From NCBI GenBank assembly GCA_017935145.1, contig JAGBIE010000026.1, forward strand, positions 1 through 64,000: a stretch of 64,000 bases of DNA. The letters run 5' to 3'. Of the stretch, positions 51,394 to 59,530 are shown one piece after another; position 1 is the first letter of the stretch, and every line of letters begins with the position of its first letter. The position numbers and the translations under genes were made by a program. The notes beneath the pieces were generated by a model. The model searched no databases and was not told where the DNA came from. It saw nothing but the letters and a program-made list of their open reading frames with translations. This DNA comes from Oscillospiraceae bacterium. Its GTDB lineage: Bacteria > Bacillota > Clostridia > Oscillospirales > Oscillospiraceae.

Positions 51394-53697
51394 TTAGGGA
51401 GCGATGCCCAGACCGCCAGTCACTTCAAAAGCGGTGCCGCCGTAGGTATTGCCGGTGAAAGTGCCATCGGTAACAGTACCGCTGACTTTAATCACCTGAC
51501 CGGCATTGGCAGTGGCTTCATCAGGGATAAGGTTTACACGGGAAATGACGTTGTTGGTAATGGTCAGCACAGTGCCATCTTTGGTGGAAAGACGAATGGC
51601 GCGGCTGCCAGTGTTGGTGATGGTGTTGCCACTGATTTCCACACTGCCGATGGTCTTGGTCAGCTGCACAGCATTCCAGGAAGCATTCTTGATGGTATTG
51701 CCGGAAATCTTCACATTCTTGGCACTGCCTTGCACCAAAACAGCGGTCAGACCATCGGGAGTGGTGGTGAAGGTGCAGTTTTCCACAGTGAGACCATCGA
51801 TGGTGCAATCGCCATTGAGATGGATATATGCGCCATCCACGAAGTCACAATCCACGATGGAAAGGTCGTTGGTCACTTGACCCTTGCCGCTGGCATCCAC
51901 GCCCTTGCCGTTGAAGGTGATGTTCTTCAATGTGAGGCCTGCGGGAGCGCCGTAGTTGGTAGTCTTGAATAGAGCAACTCTTCCCACATAGACATCCTCG
52001 TCACCCTCAATGGTCAAATTGGCCTTGGTGGAGTTGGGGAAGTGAATGAGTTCATAGGTATTGCCGGCTAGAAGTTTGATGGTATCGCCCTCGGCAGCGG
52101 CAGCAATAGCGGCCTGTGCGGAAGCGTAGTACACATTACCAATCTTAGCCTTGGCGACATAAGCATAGATGTCTGCGCTATCCTCTACCCATGCCACAGA
52201 GGCGCCATCGATGGTATTGTTGATGGCGGCAAGGGGAGCACTGTTGGTCACAGCGCCACTGATCTTGATGATTTCGCCATTGTTCTCTGCAGCTTCCGTG
52301 GGATTGGTGTTGACATTGTGGATGATATTGTCCGTAATATTCAGTTGTGCGCCTGCTTTGGCAACCAAGCGCAGGGCACGGCTACCGGTGCCATCGATCA
52401 CGTTATCGGTGACGGAAAATTCACCAACAATCTTGGTAAACTGGATGGCGTTATGCTCGCAATCGCCAATGTAGTTGGCCTTGATTTCCACATTGGAGGC
52501 ATTATTCTGCACCAAAATGGCGGTCTTTTCCTTGGCATTCACGGAACTATCGGTATTGCGGAAAGTGCAACTTTCCACCGTGAGTCCGTCAGTAACACCG
52601 TCACTAATGTGGATAACTGCGCCGTTTGTAAATTCGCAACCCAAAACAGCAAGGTCCTTCACGCTGTTGCCAGTGCCGGAAGAGGTGATGCCCTCGCCGT
52701 TGAACACGATGTTCTGTAAGGTCAAACCCTCGGGTGCGCCGTAGTTGGTGGTTTCCACCAGACGGACAGTACCAACGGTAACACCCTCACCGCCCACAAT
52801 GGTCAAATTAGCCTTGGTGGCTTTGGTGAAGGCAATGGTTTCAACATGGCCGGCAAGGAGTTGGATGGTATCGTTCTCGGCAGCGGCGGCCAAAGCAGCG
52901 GAAACGGAATTGTAGTACTCAGTGCCGATGGCGGCCACAAACTGGTAACCGCAGGTATAGCACTTGCCATTGGCATCGACCAAGCAGGCCTCGGTCACAT
53001 TGTCACAGCAACGGGTGTGAGTGCCATCGCCATTGACAGTATAGGTATGGAAATGAACCGTGGGAGTCACAGGAGCTTCTTCCGTCTTTTCATCAAAACG
53101 GCACAGCACCACAGCCAGCTGAGCGCGGTCAGCCGCAGCCTTGGGCTGCAAAGTAGTACCAATGCCCTCAATGACGCCATCGCCACAAGCCCACTGCATA
53201 GCAGGGATGGCCCATTCGCTGACAGTAAAGGCATCATCATAGGAAAGGATATTGGTATCTTCGCCCACAGAAACATCGTAGCCGATGTTTTTAGCATAGC
53301 GGAACAGAATGGTGACCAGCTGTTCGCGGGTCAAAAGGTCATCAGGACCAAACTTACCATTGCCGTAACCCTCTGCAATCTTTGCAGAAGAAGCCCAAGC
53401 AATGGCTTCGGTGTAATAAGCACCTGCCGTGACATCGTCAAAGTCCATGCCGATAGCCACGGGCTTATCAGCCAGACGCCACAGGGCGGTAACCAGCATG
53501 CCACGGGTGGTGGTGCCATCGGGGTCAAACAGATCGCCACCGATGCCATCCAAAAGGCCATTTTCTTGGCAATACAGGACTTCATCTTCGTACCATGCGC
53601 CAGGTGCTACATCAGTGTAGCCTGCAGCCAGTGCGCCCACAGCCAAGAGGGAGAGCACCATGCAGAAAACCAGCATTGTTGTGAAAATTCTCTTCAT
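51394..53697 (-). CDS. S-layer-homology protein with duplicated beta-helix domain
   Basis: 767 residues, exported. Signal peptide 1-24. Three SLH domains (about 26-78, 84-140, 150-205; YTDVAPGAWYEDEVLYCQE, FGPDDLLTREQLVTILFRYA, VIEGIGTTLQPKAAADRAQL) that would bind secondary cell-wall polymer. A short His/Cys linker follows (HFHTYTVNGDGTHTRCC, CYTCGYQF). Two ~250-residue right-handed beta-helix modules (about 258-505 and 515-767) repeat the same order: NYGAPEGLTLQNIVFNG versus NYGAPAGLTLKNITFNG, then GSRALRLVAK versus GSRAIRLSTK. The repeats are about 260 codons apart. Likely a surface adhesin or glycan-binding protein; no catalytic residues are evident. Confidence 0.88.
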   Translation of the reverse strand: MKRIFTTMLVFCMVLSLLAVGALAAGYTDVAPGAWYEDEVLYCQENGLLDGIGGDLFDPDGTTTRGMLVTALWRLADKPVAIGMDFDDVTAGAYYTEAIAWASSAKIAEGYGNGKFGPDDLLTREQLVTILFRYAKNIGYDVSVGEDTNILSYDDAFTVSEWAIPAMQWACGDGVIEGIGTTLQPKAAADRAQLAVVLCRFDEKTEEAPVTPTVHFHTYTVNGDGTHTRCCDNVTEACLVDANGKCYTCGYQFVAAIGTEYYNSVSAALAAAAENDTIQLLAGHVETIAFTKATKANLTIVGGEGVTVGTVRLVETTNYGAPEGLTLQNIVFNGEGITSSGTGNSVKDLAVLGCEFTNGAVIHISDGVTDGLTVESCTFRNTDSSVNAKEKTAILVQNNASNVEIKANYIGDCEHNAIQFTKIVGEFSVTDNVIDGTGSRALRLVAKAGAQLNITDNIIHNVNTNPTEAAENNGEIIKISGAVTNSAPLAAINNTIDGASVAWVEDSADIYAYVAKAKIGNVYYASAQAAIAAAAEGDTIKLLAGNTYELIHFPNSTKANLTIEGDEDVYVGRVALFKTTNYGAPAGLTLKNITFNGKGVDASGKGQVTNDLSIVDCDFVDGAYIHLNGDCTIDGLTVENCTFTTTPDGLTAVLVQGSAKNVKISGNTIKNASWNAVQLTKTIGSVEISGNTITNTGSRAIRLSTKDGTVLTITNNVISRVNLIPDEATANAGQVIKVSGTVTDGTFTGNTYGGTAFEVTGGLGIAP

Positions 53698-53864
53698 TTT
53701 TGTATCCTCCTTTTCCAGAAACCACTACGGGTATGACTCTATGTTTACATAGTAGCACAAAATCCTTGATTTTTCACGCTTTTTTAAAAATTTTTAAAAT
53801 TTTTTTCATCTTGTGGCTACGCATTTAACATATAGCCATGTGTGTACAAAAATTCGTACATCAT
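53698..53864. other. A+T-rich upstream region of the SLH gene
   Basis: Holds a Shine-Dalgarno AAAAGGAGG, a weak minus-strand promoter GTGAAA-N17-TACTAT (53777-53749) and long A/T runs at 53780-53810. No gene is seen. Confidence 0.5.
53739..53752. promoter_or_regulatory. palindrome overlapping the SLH promoter
   Basis: CTATGTTTACATAG, a 6-bp inverted repeat with a 2-base centre, overlapping the -10 box TACTAT (53754-53749). Candidate operator. Confidence 0.45.
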
Positions 53865-53898
53865 AAAAAAACCGCCCGTTTGGGCGGTCTTTCTTTTT
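53865..53898. terminator. bidirectional terminator below the ssrA tail duplicate
   Basis: Stem ACCGCCC / GGGCGGT, loop GTTT, T-rich on both sides. Confidence 0.8.
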
Positions 53899-53918
53899 GG
53901 TGGAGCTGAGGGGAGTCG
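53898..53918 (-). repeat. 21-base duplicate of the ssrA 3' end
   Basis: Identical to 54044-54064, the 3' tail of the tmRNA gene including CCA. After 21 bases the sequences diverge. Such duplicates are usually left by elements that integrate at ssrA, though only 125 bases separate the copies and no integrase is nearby. Confidence 0.75.
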
Positions 53919-53991
53919 CTTTTCTGCGGAAAAGCCACGGCGGTTGCAAGTGTCCACTGGACACTTGCTAAGTGCCGCCTTTCGACTCCCC
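53910..53991 (-). other. compact folded DNA/RNA element between ssrA tails
   Basis: Outer stem GGGGAGTCG (53910-53918) with CGACTCCCC (53983-53991). Inside are hairpin CTTTTC-TGCG-GAAAAG (53919-53934) and an arm GGCGG (53939-53943) with CCGCC (53975-53979), which encloses GCAAGTGTCC-ACT-GGACACTTGC (53946-53968). Together they give a closed three-way-junction-like fold of 82 bases. Confidence 0.6.
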
Positions 53992-54010
53992 TTTGGAAGC
54001 GAAACCACAT

Positions 54011-54034
54011 AAAAAAGCCACCCTAACGGGTGGC
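54011..54034 (-). terminator. terminator of ssrA
   Basis: Stem GCCACCC / GGGTGGC with a 4-base loop and a TTTTTT tail on the minus strand, 10 bases after the tmRNA end. Confidence 0.85.
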
Positions 54035-54043
54035 CTTTTTATG

Positions 54044-54392
54044 TGGTGGAGCTGAGGGGAGTCGAACCCCTGTCCGAAAACAACTTGACAGGACTTTCTT
54101 CGGGCGAAGTCAACTATTTACATTCCCTTGCCGCAGCGTGAATTGACGCACTCTGCGGTTTGGTAGCTTCATGATGCATGGTGCGGGCAAAGCTTACCGC
54201 ACGCACGTTCGCCACTTCGATCACACCCGAGCCCGGTTCGTGGCCCTCCCGGGGCGGATGGGCGCCTAATTAGGCAGCCAGAGCAACAGTATTGTTGTCA
54301 GTTAATTTAAAAAAATTGCCCGGTTTAAGGAGGTTAGACACCTCCGCCCGCTTATCCTGCCTCACTGCCCCCGTCGAAACCGGTACAGCCCC
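54044..54392 (-). ncRNA. ssrA: transfer-messenger RNA
   Basis: About 349 nt. The 5' end GGGGCTG pairs with the 3' CAGCTCC, followed by ACCA. CCGGTTTCGACGGGGGCAG near the 5' end and GTTCGACTCCCCTCAGCTCC at the 3' end are the tRNA-like hallmarks. The tag reading frame ends with codons for LTDNNTVALAA and a TAA; the resume codon may be GGC (tag starting GNFFK). Rescues stalled ribosomes together with SmpB, encoded 0.6 kb upstream. Confidence 0.95.
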
Positions 54393-54428
54393 ATATAGAG
54401 GGGGGATGCGAAACATCCCCCGAGGTTT

Positions 54429-54980
54429 TTAGAATCTGCCGTAGGGGTCGGGATATTTGGTGGGTTCTTCAAAGGTTTCACCCTTTAAATCCACAGTGAC
54501 GGATTTCATCTTGGGTTGGTCTGCCTTGGCGATAGAGCCGTTGCCGTCTGTGGGACGAGCGGTAGCGGCGATGTAATCCACAATGTCCATGCCATCGATG
54601 ACCTTGCCGAAGGCGGCATACTGGCCATCCAGGAAATCGCCATCTTCATGCATGATGAAGAACTGGCTACCTGCGGAGTTGGGTGCTTGGGAACGAGCCA
54701 TGGACAGAACACCACGGCTATGGCTGAGCTTATTCTTCACACCATTGAGCATGAATTCGCCCTTGATGCAGTAGCCGGGACCGCCCATGCCAGTGCCTTG
54801 GGGGCAACCGCCCTGAATCATGAAGCCAGAGATGATGCGGTGGAAGGTCAGGCCGTCATAGAAGCCCTTTTGGATGAGGGAGATGAAGTTTTTCACGGAT
54901 TCGGGGGCTACTTCGGGGTACAGTTCGCAGACGATTTTGCCACCGTTTTCCATCTCAATGGTAACAATAGGTTTTTCCAT
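54429..54980 (-). CDS. cyclophilin-type peptidyl-prolyl isomerase
   Basis: Catalyses cis-trans isomerisation of proline bonds. 183 residues with VKNFISLIQKGFYDGLTFHR, IQGGCPQGTGMGGPGY, and SAGSQFFIMHEDGDFLDGQY plus AAFGKVIDGMDIVD. No signal peptide, so cytoplasmic. It overlaps smpB by one base and lies between smpB and ssrA. Confidence 0.94.
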   Translation of the reverse strand: MEKPIVTIEMENGGKIVCELYPEVAPESVKNFISLIQKGFYDGLTFHRIISGFMIQGGCPQGTGMGGPGYCIKGEFMLNGVKNKLSHSRGVLSMARSQAPNSAGSQFFIMHEDGDFLDGQYAAFGKVIDGMDIVDYIAATARPTDGNGSIAKADQPKMKSVTVDLKGETFEEPTKYPDPYGRF

Positions 54981-55450
54981 TATCTTTGATTCCTTTCTTT
55001 CATAGCGCGGTCCATTTGCCGTTTTGCATCCTTTTTGGCGGCATCTTCGCGCTTATCGTAGAGTTTTTTGCCCTTGCACAGACCCACTTCCACCTTGACC
55101 CGCGCGTTTTTGAAGTACACGGAGATGGGAATGAGAGCATAGCCATCTTGCTTGACCTTGCCGAAGAGGGTCACAATCTCCCTCTTATGCATGAGCAGTC
55201 TGCGGGGACGCAAGGGGTCTTTGTTGAAGATATTGCCCTGTTCGTAGGGGGAAATATGCATCTGTTTGATCCAGAGTTCCCCATCTTTAATCTGACACCA
55301 TGCCTCTTTCAGGTGCATCGTGCCCTTGCGGATGGATTTGACCTCTGTGCCGGTGAGTTCGATGCCGGCCTCAAACTTATCTTCCACAAAGTACTCATGG
55401 TACACTTTTTGATTTTTGCACACGATTTTTATGCCTTGTTGGGCCAACAC
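54980..55450 (-). CDS. smpB: SsrA-binding protein SmpB
   Basis: Binds the tRNA-like part of tmRNA and brings it to stalled ribosomes. About 156 residues with HEYFVEDKFEAGIELTGTEV, KSIRKGTMHLKEAW, RPRRLLMHKREI and the C-terminal basic tail KLYDKREDAAKKDAKRQMDR. No ATG is available: GTG 55450 or TTG 55447 follow the GGGGGAGG signal; GTG was chosen. Confidence 0.95.
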   Translation of the reverse strand: MLAQQGIKIVCKNQKVYHEYFVEDKFEAGIELTGTEVKSIRKGTMHLKEAWCQIKDGELWIKQMHISPYEQGNIFNKDPLRPRRLLMHKREIVTLFGKVKQDGYALIPISVYFKNARVKVEVGLCKGKKLYDKREDAAKKDAKRQMDRAMKERNQR

Positions 55451-55479
55451 ACTCACCTCCCCCAACAGGTTTCCAAAGC

Positions 55480-55509
55480 ATTATACCACAGAAAATGTGT
55501 AACATGCAA
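55480..55509 (-). promoter_or_regulatory. SigA promoter of smpB
   Basis: On the minus strand TTGCAT (55509-55504), 18 bases, TATAAT (55485-55480). Confidence 0.65.
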
Positions 55510-55557
55510 GCAAAGCGGGAAAAAAGCTTAGGAGGGCTTTGGGCTTGTCGGGTTTCA

Positions 55558-55586
55558 TTGACACAGGGGGCATTTTACATTATAAT
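55558..55586 (+). promoter_or_regulatory. consensus SigA promoter of the polysaccharide cluster
   Basis: TTGACA (55558-55563), exactly 17 bases, TATAAT (55581-55586); a perfect consensus, 37 bases before the first gene. Confidence 0.88.
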
Positions 55587-55594
55587 GTAAAATG
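55571..55594. promoter_or_regulatory. 24-bp perfect palindrome over the -10 box
   Basis: CATTTTACATTA is followed at once by its exact reverse complement, so the -10 box sits in the middle of a perfect dyad. This is a strong candidate operator for a dimeric repressor. Confidence 0.8.
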
Positions 55595-55622
55595 ACAAAA
55601 TTTAGGCAAGGAGGCGGAAGCT

Positions 55623-57065
55623 GTGAAGAATATTCTTTCTCAAAAGCGGATGGAACAATCACTGCCACTGGCAGTGGTGTTGCTGTGCGCTTTGCAACCG
55701 CTGATTGATGTTTTTGCCTATGTATTGGACCAAAATGGAGTGGGCAATCTCCCCTCTTTACTGCTCCGCTCTCTTCTTTTGGCGGGTATGGTAATTTTGG
55801 GGATGGCAGTCTCCCAAAACAAAAAGCCTTGGTACTGGCTGTTGGGCTCTCTTGCCCTCTTTACCATCCTACACGGGGCGGTATGTTTCTATTACGGCTA
55901 CGATGACCCCATTCACGATTTGGTGAATTTGGCGCGGATGTATCAGCTTCCCTTAGCGGGATTCATGTTTGCCAGTCTGTGCCGTAAAGAGGAAAAGTGT
56001 CTTTCTGCCCTGTTTGTGGGCGCCAGTGTCAGTTTGGGACTCATTGCCCTCATTGGGCTTTTGGCGACTATCACGGGAACAGACCCCCACACCTATGCCA
56101 ACAAGAGCGTGGGTCTTTTGGGCTGGTTTGTGACCCCCAGCGCCCAAAGCGCCATTTTGAGCATGCTAGTGCCTCTGTTTGTGGGTTTTGTGATGAAAAA
56201 GACCCATTTGCACCCGCTGTATGTTGCCCTTGCATCCCTTTTGGGCTTTGGGCTTTTGTTCCTCTTTGCCACTCGCCTTGCCTATGCATCCTTTATGGGC
56301 ACGGCTTGGGCCTTTGGGTTTTTCTGTCTGTTATTCCGTGAGGAGAAGAAAAAAAGTCGTATTTTAACCATGGTGTTTTCTGCGTTTGTGCTGGCGGGAA
56401 TTCTTTTGGCCTCCGTCTCTCCCATGGAGAAAAACCAGTCTATGGTGCAGGTGAATTTGGAGAAAAAGCAGGCGCATATTGATGCCTTGGTGGAAGAAGA
56501 TTTGGAAAACGCCAAGAATCAAGTTCTTGCAGATATGGATTTGCGTCTGGCTTCTTTGGAAAGTGCCTATGAATTCTATCTGCCTGGGGTGACGGGTCGC
56601 TTTGGTCTCATGGAAACGGCGGAATATTACAATTATTCCACCGATGCTTCCGTCATTGCCGATGCCCGCCTGCAGAAGAAGGCATACTGCACAATGCTAC
56701 TGCGGGAGCAGCCTCTTTGCGCCCTGTTTGGCTTAGAATTGGGCGACATGACCTTTGATGGCAACACCTACGATGCGGAAAATGATTTCCACGGCATCTT
56801 CTTCCTCTGTGGCATGGTGGGTCTTATTGGTCTTTTGGGCAGTATTTTGTGGCTCATAGGGCGTGCCCTTTTGGCGCTAAAGCGGGATTTTGCCCGCGTA
56901 CTCACCCCGCAACTGGTTTCCCTTGCCATCTGCGCTGTGTGCGGTCTTGCCCACGCTTACTTTACGGCGGGATTACTTCGCCGTCCCAACGCCAGCATTT
57001 ATTTCTCTTTGTGTCTGGCGGCCATTTGGTATCTCACCACCCGCCGGAAGGAGGAAAAATCATGA
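55623..57065 (+). CDS. O-antigen ligase/polymerase-like membrane protein, copy 1
   Basis: 480 residues with about ten membrane helices and one large soluble loop (about 275-385). Conserved-looking motifs are TGTDPHTYANKSVGLLGWF, QSAILSMLVPLF, FATRLAYASFMG, and in the C-terminal half FGLELGDMTFDG and AENDFHGIFFLCGMVGLIGL. This pattern fits Wzy/WaaL-type proteins that polymerise or transfer lipid-linked glycans outside the membrane. GTG start with AAGGAGG. Its stop overlaps the paralogue (ATGA). Confidence 0.75.
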   Translation: MKNILSQKRMEQSLPLAVVLLCALQPLIDVFAYVLDQNGVGNLPSLLLRSLLLAGMVILGMAVSQNKKPWYWLLGSLALFTILHGAVCFYYGYDDPIHDLVNLARMYQLPLAGFMFASLCRKEEKCLSALFVGASVSLGLIALIGLLATITGTDPHTYANKSVGLLGWFVTPSAQSAILSMLVPLFVGFVMKKTHLHPLYVALASLLGFGLLFLFATRLAYASFMGTAWAFGFFCLLFREEKKKSRILTMVFSAFVLAGILLASVSPMEKNQSMVQVNLEKKQAHIDALVEEDLENAKNQVLADMDLRLASLESAYEFYLPGVTGRFGLMETAEYYNYSTDASVIADARLQKKAYCTMLLREQPLCALFGLELGDMTFDGNTYDAENDFHGIFFLCGMVGLIGLLGSILWLIGRALLALKRDFARVLTPQLVSLAICAVCGLAHAYFTAGLLRRPNASIYFSLCLAAIWYLTTRRKEEKS

Positions 57066-58534
57066 TTCACACACTGCAAAACCGCCTTTCCGGTAAATTG
57101 CCCAGAATTGTATTTTATCTGTTCCTCATTCAGCCACTGATGGATGTAGTATCCTTTTGGATTCAGGAATGGGGCGTATCCAACATGCCTACCCTGCTCC
57201 TCCGTTTTGCTGTGCTGGCTGTCATGGGTTTCATGGGCTTTATGGTCTCCCGCAGAAAAAAGGTGTATTTCATCGCGGCAGGGGTATTTCTCCTCTTAGG
57301 CGGGGCGCATATTTTTGCCTGCGTGCAGGCGGGGTATCAGGATATTTTCTTGGACATGAGTAACTATCTGCGCGTACTGCAGTTGCCCATTACCGTCATT
57401 TGCCTGATTACTTTTTTGCGGGAAGATGATGCCTGCTACAGCGCTGTGAAACTGGGCATGACCGCAAATGTGCTCATCATTTTGCTGGTGCAGGTGCTGG
57501 CGGTGGTTACGGGCACTGACCCCCACACATACCCCGATGGTTCGGGCTATGTGGGTTGGTTCTTCTTTGCCAACACCCAAAGCGCCATTTTGACCATCGC
57601 TGCCCCTGTGGCTGTTGTCTGGCTGTATCAAAAACGGGGGCTACAGAACGCGTTCTTTTGGATTGCCTTTGTGGGCAGTTGCGTTTCCCTGTTTTTCATT
57701 GGCACCCGTTTGGCTTATATGGGGATTTTGGCCATCTGCTTTGGTTTGGGCGTGAGCCTTATGATTGTAAACCGCAAACTGTGGCGCAAGGCGCTGGTAT
57801 TCCTTTTGGTAGGGGTGCTGTTTGTGGGGGCTTTCCCCTTGTCGCCTATGGCCATCCATCGCAATACCCATAGCGATGAAATGGCGCAAAAACAGGGTTG
57901 GGTGGAAGAACAACTGCAAACGGGTAAGGATAACACCGATTTGGATGAAGGTCCTCCCGCCTTCCCCACAGACGATTTGGTCTTTACGGAAGAAGAATTG
58001 GCGCGTATCGAAGAACTTGCGCCTGTATATGAGCATTATCTCAGCGATTTTGTTTCTATTTTTGGTATGGAACGCACCATCCAAATGTTTGATTTCACCA
58101 CAGATATCGTGAAAATGACCCACGAGCGCACCAAAAAACTGATGTTTGCGGAGTTCCTGATGGAACATTCCCCCGCTTCTGCCCAGTGGTTTGGCGTGGA
58201 GTTGGGGCGTTTCACCAGCAAGGGTCGCACCTTTGATGTGGAGAACGATTTCCACGGCATTTACTATCTCTACGGCATGGTGGGCTTAGGGGCAATGCTC
58301 CTGTTCATTGGGTATTTCCTCTTCCTCATTGCAAAAGCGCTCATCACGAACTTTAAGCGTTTCTTTACTTTGGAAACTGCCGCGTGGGGCATTGGCCTTG
58401 TGCTGTGCTTGGGGCACTGTGTGTTTACGGCGGGTGTTCTGCGCAGACCCAACGGGTCTTTCTACATGGCCGCCATTTTGGCCGTGGTGTATTATCTGAT
58501 TAAATGCAAAGATTACTCCGAAACCGAGGTGTAA
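57062..58534 (+). CDS. O-antigen ligase/polymerase-like membrane protein, copy 2
   Basis: 490 residues, a tandem paralogue of the previous gene: TGTDPHTYPDGSGYVGWFF, NTQSAILTIAAPVAVVWL, FIGTRLAYMGILA, FGVELGRFTSKG and VENDFHGIYYLYGMVGLGAM fall in the same order. The soluble loop (about 275-380) differs and is strongly acidic (EEELARIEELAPVYEHYL). ATG 57062 has GGAGGAAAA upstream. Two different polymerases or ligases could join two kinds of linkage or act as a pair. Confidence 0.75.
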   Translation: MIHTLQNRLSGKLPRIVFYLFLIQPLMDVVSFWIQEWGVSNMPTLLLRFAVLAVMGFMGFMVSRRKKVYFIAAGVFLLLGGAHIFACVQAGYQDIFLDMSNYLRVLQLPITVICLITFLREDDACYSAVKLGMTANVLIILLVQVLAVVTGTDPHTYPDGSGYVGWFFFANTQSAILTIAAPVAVVWLYQKRGLQNAFFWIAFVGSCVSLFFIGTRLAYMGILAICFGLGVSLMIVNRKLWRKALVFLLVGVLFVGAFPLSPMAIHRNTHSDEMAQKQGWVEEQLQTGKDNTDLDEGPPAFPTDDLVFTEEELARIEELAPVYEHYLSDFVSIFGMERTIQMFDFTTDIVKMTHERTKKLMFAEFLMEHSPASAQWFGVELGRFTSKGRTFDVENDFHGIYYLYGMVGLGAMLLFIGYFLFLIAKALITNFKRFFTLETAAWGIGLVLCLGHCVFTAGVLRRPNGSFYMAAILAVVYYLIKCKDYSETEV

Positions 58535-58536
58535 GT

Positions 58537-59514
58537 ATGCTCTTTTCCCTTGTGATTCCCGTGTACAATGTGGCAAACTATCTGCAAAAATGCGTGGACT
58601 CTGTGCTTAATAACGACCTTGCCGATTGCGAGATTCTGCTCATTGACGATGGCTCTACCGATGGAATCTGTCCCCAAATGTGTGATGCATTTGCGGAGCA
58701 ATATCCCACACTCGTGCAGGTGATTCATCAGGAAAACAAGGGTTTGGGTGGCGCAAGAAACACAGGTCTTGATGCCGCCAAGGGCGATTACATCCTCTTT
58801 ATCGACAGTGATGACTGCCTGACGGAGGACTGCATTGCTTCTCTCAAAGCCATTGTGGCAGAACATCAGCCGGACATTGTGAGTTTTTCCTTTGCCAAGA
58901 CTTATGAAAACGGCAATTTTGAGAATTTTGCCGCCAACACGGTGGAATCTGCCGTGCCGTTCACCTTGGCGCAAAACCCGCAAATGCTCCTCTCTTTGCC
59001 CTCCACCTGGTGCAGATTGTGGAGAAAGGAATTATTCCTGCGCACGGGGATTCGATTCCCCGACCGAGTGTGGTATGAAGATATCCGCACCACCACCAAG
59101 CTGTTTGCTAAGGCCAAAAGCATTTGTTCCGTCAATGCCTGCTATTATCTGTATCTCCAACGGCAGGGGTCTATTATGAACTCCGCCTCTTTGGAGCGAA
59201 ATAGTGAGATTATTGACGCTTTTGAGGACATTGTCACTTGGTTTCAAAATGAGGGGCTTTATGATACCTATGCCCCGCAACTGACCCATTTGGCGGTAGA
59301 GCATCTCCTTTTAGTCGCATCGGTGCGAGTGGCGCGTCAAGACCACAAGCACCCGCTCCTAAAAGAATTTGCCACCTTTGTGCGGAACAATTTCCCCCAA
59401 TATCGGGATGTATTTCCCCAGTTTTCCAAAAAGCACCGTCTGCTTCTCTTCCTCATAGAGGGCGGGCATTACCACATGGTAAAAACCCTCTTTGCCATAG
59501 TAGGTAACCACTAA
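58537..59514 (+). CDS. family 2 glycosyltransferase
   Basis: Cytoplasmic or membrane-associated glycosyltransferase of 325 residues, GT-A fold. FSLVIPVYNVANYLQKCVDS at the start, ILLIDDGSTDG, NKGLGGARNTGLDAAKGDYI and FIDSDDCLTED supply the nucleotide-sugar and metal-binding sites. The sugar is not predictable. ATG 58537 follows GAGGTG by five bases. Confidence 0.9.
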   Translation: MLFSLVIPVYNVANYLQKCVDSVLNNDLADCEILLIDDGSTDGICPQMCDAFAEQYPTLVQVIHQENKGLGGARNTGLDAAKGDYILFIDSDDCLTEDCIASLKAIVAEHQPDIVSFSFAKTYENGNFENFAANTVESAVPFTLAQNPQMLLSLPSTWCRLWRKELFLRTGIRFPDRVWYEDIRTTTKLFAKAKSICSVNACYYLYLQRQGSIMNSASLERNSEIIDAFEDIVTWFQNEGLYDTYAPQLTHLAVEHLLLVASVRVARQDHKHPLLKEFATFVRNNFPQYRDVFPQFSKKHRLLLFLIEGGHYHMVKTLFAIVGNH

Positions 59515-59530
59515 GAAAAGAGGCAACAGT

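Noticed and set aside
53817-54008. 63-codon minus-strand ORF
   Set aside because: It covers the ssrA tail duplicate, the folded element and a terminator, and has no ribosome site.
53700-55450. Integrated phage or genomic island at ssrA
   Set aside because: No integrase or phage gene; smpB, cyclophilin and ssrA are in normal order. Only a tail duplicate remains.
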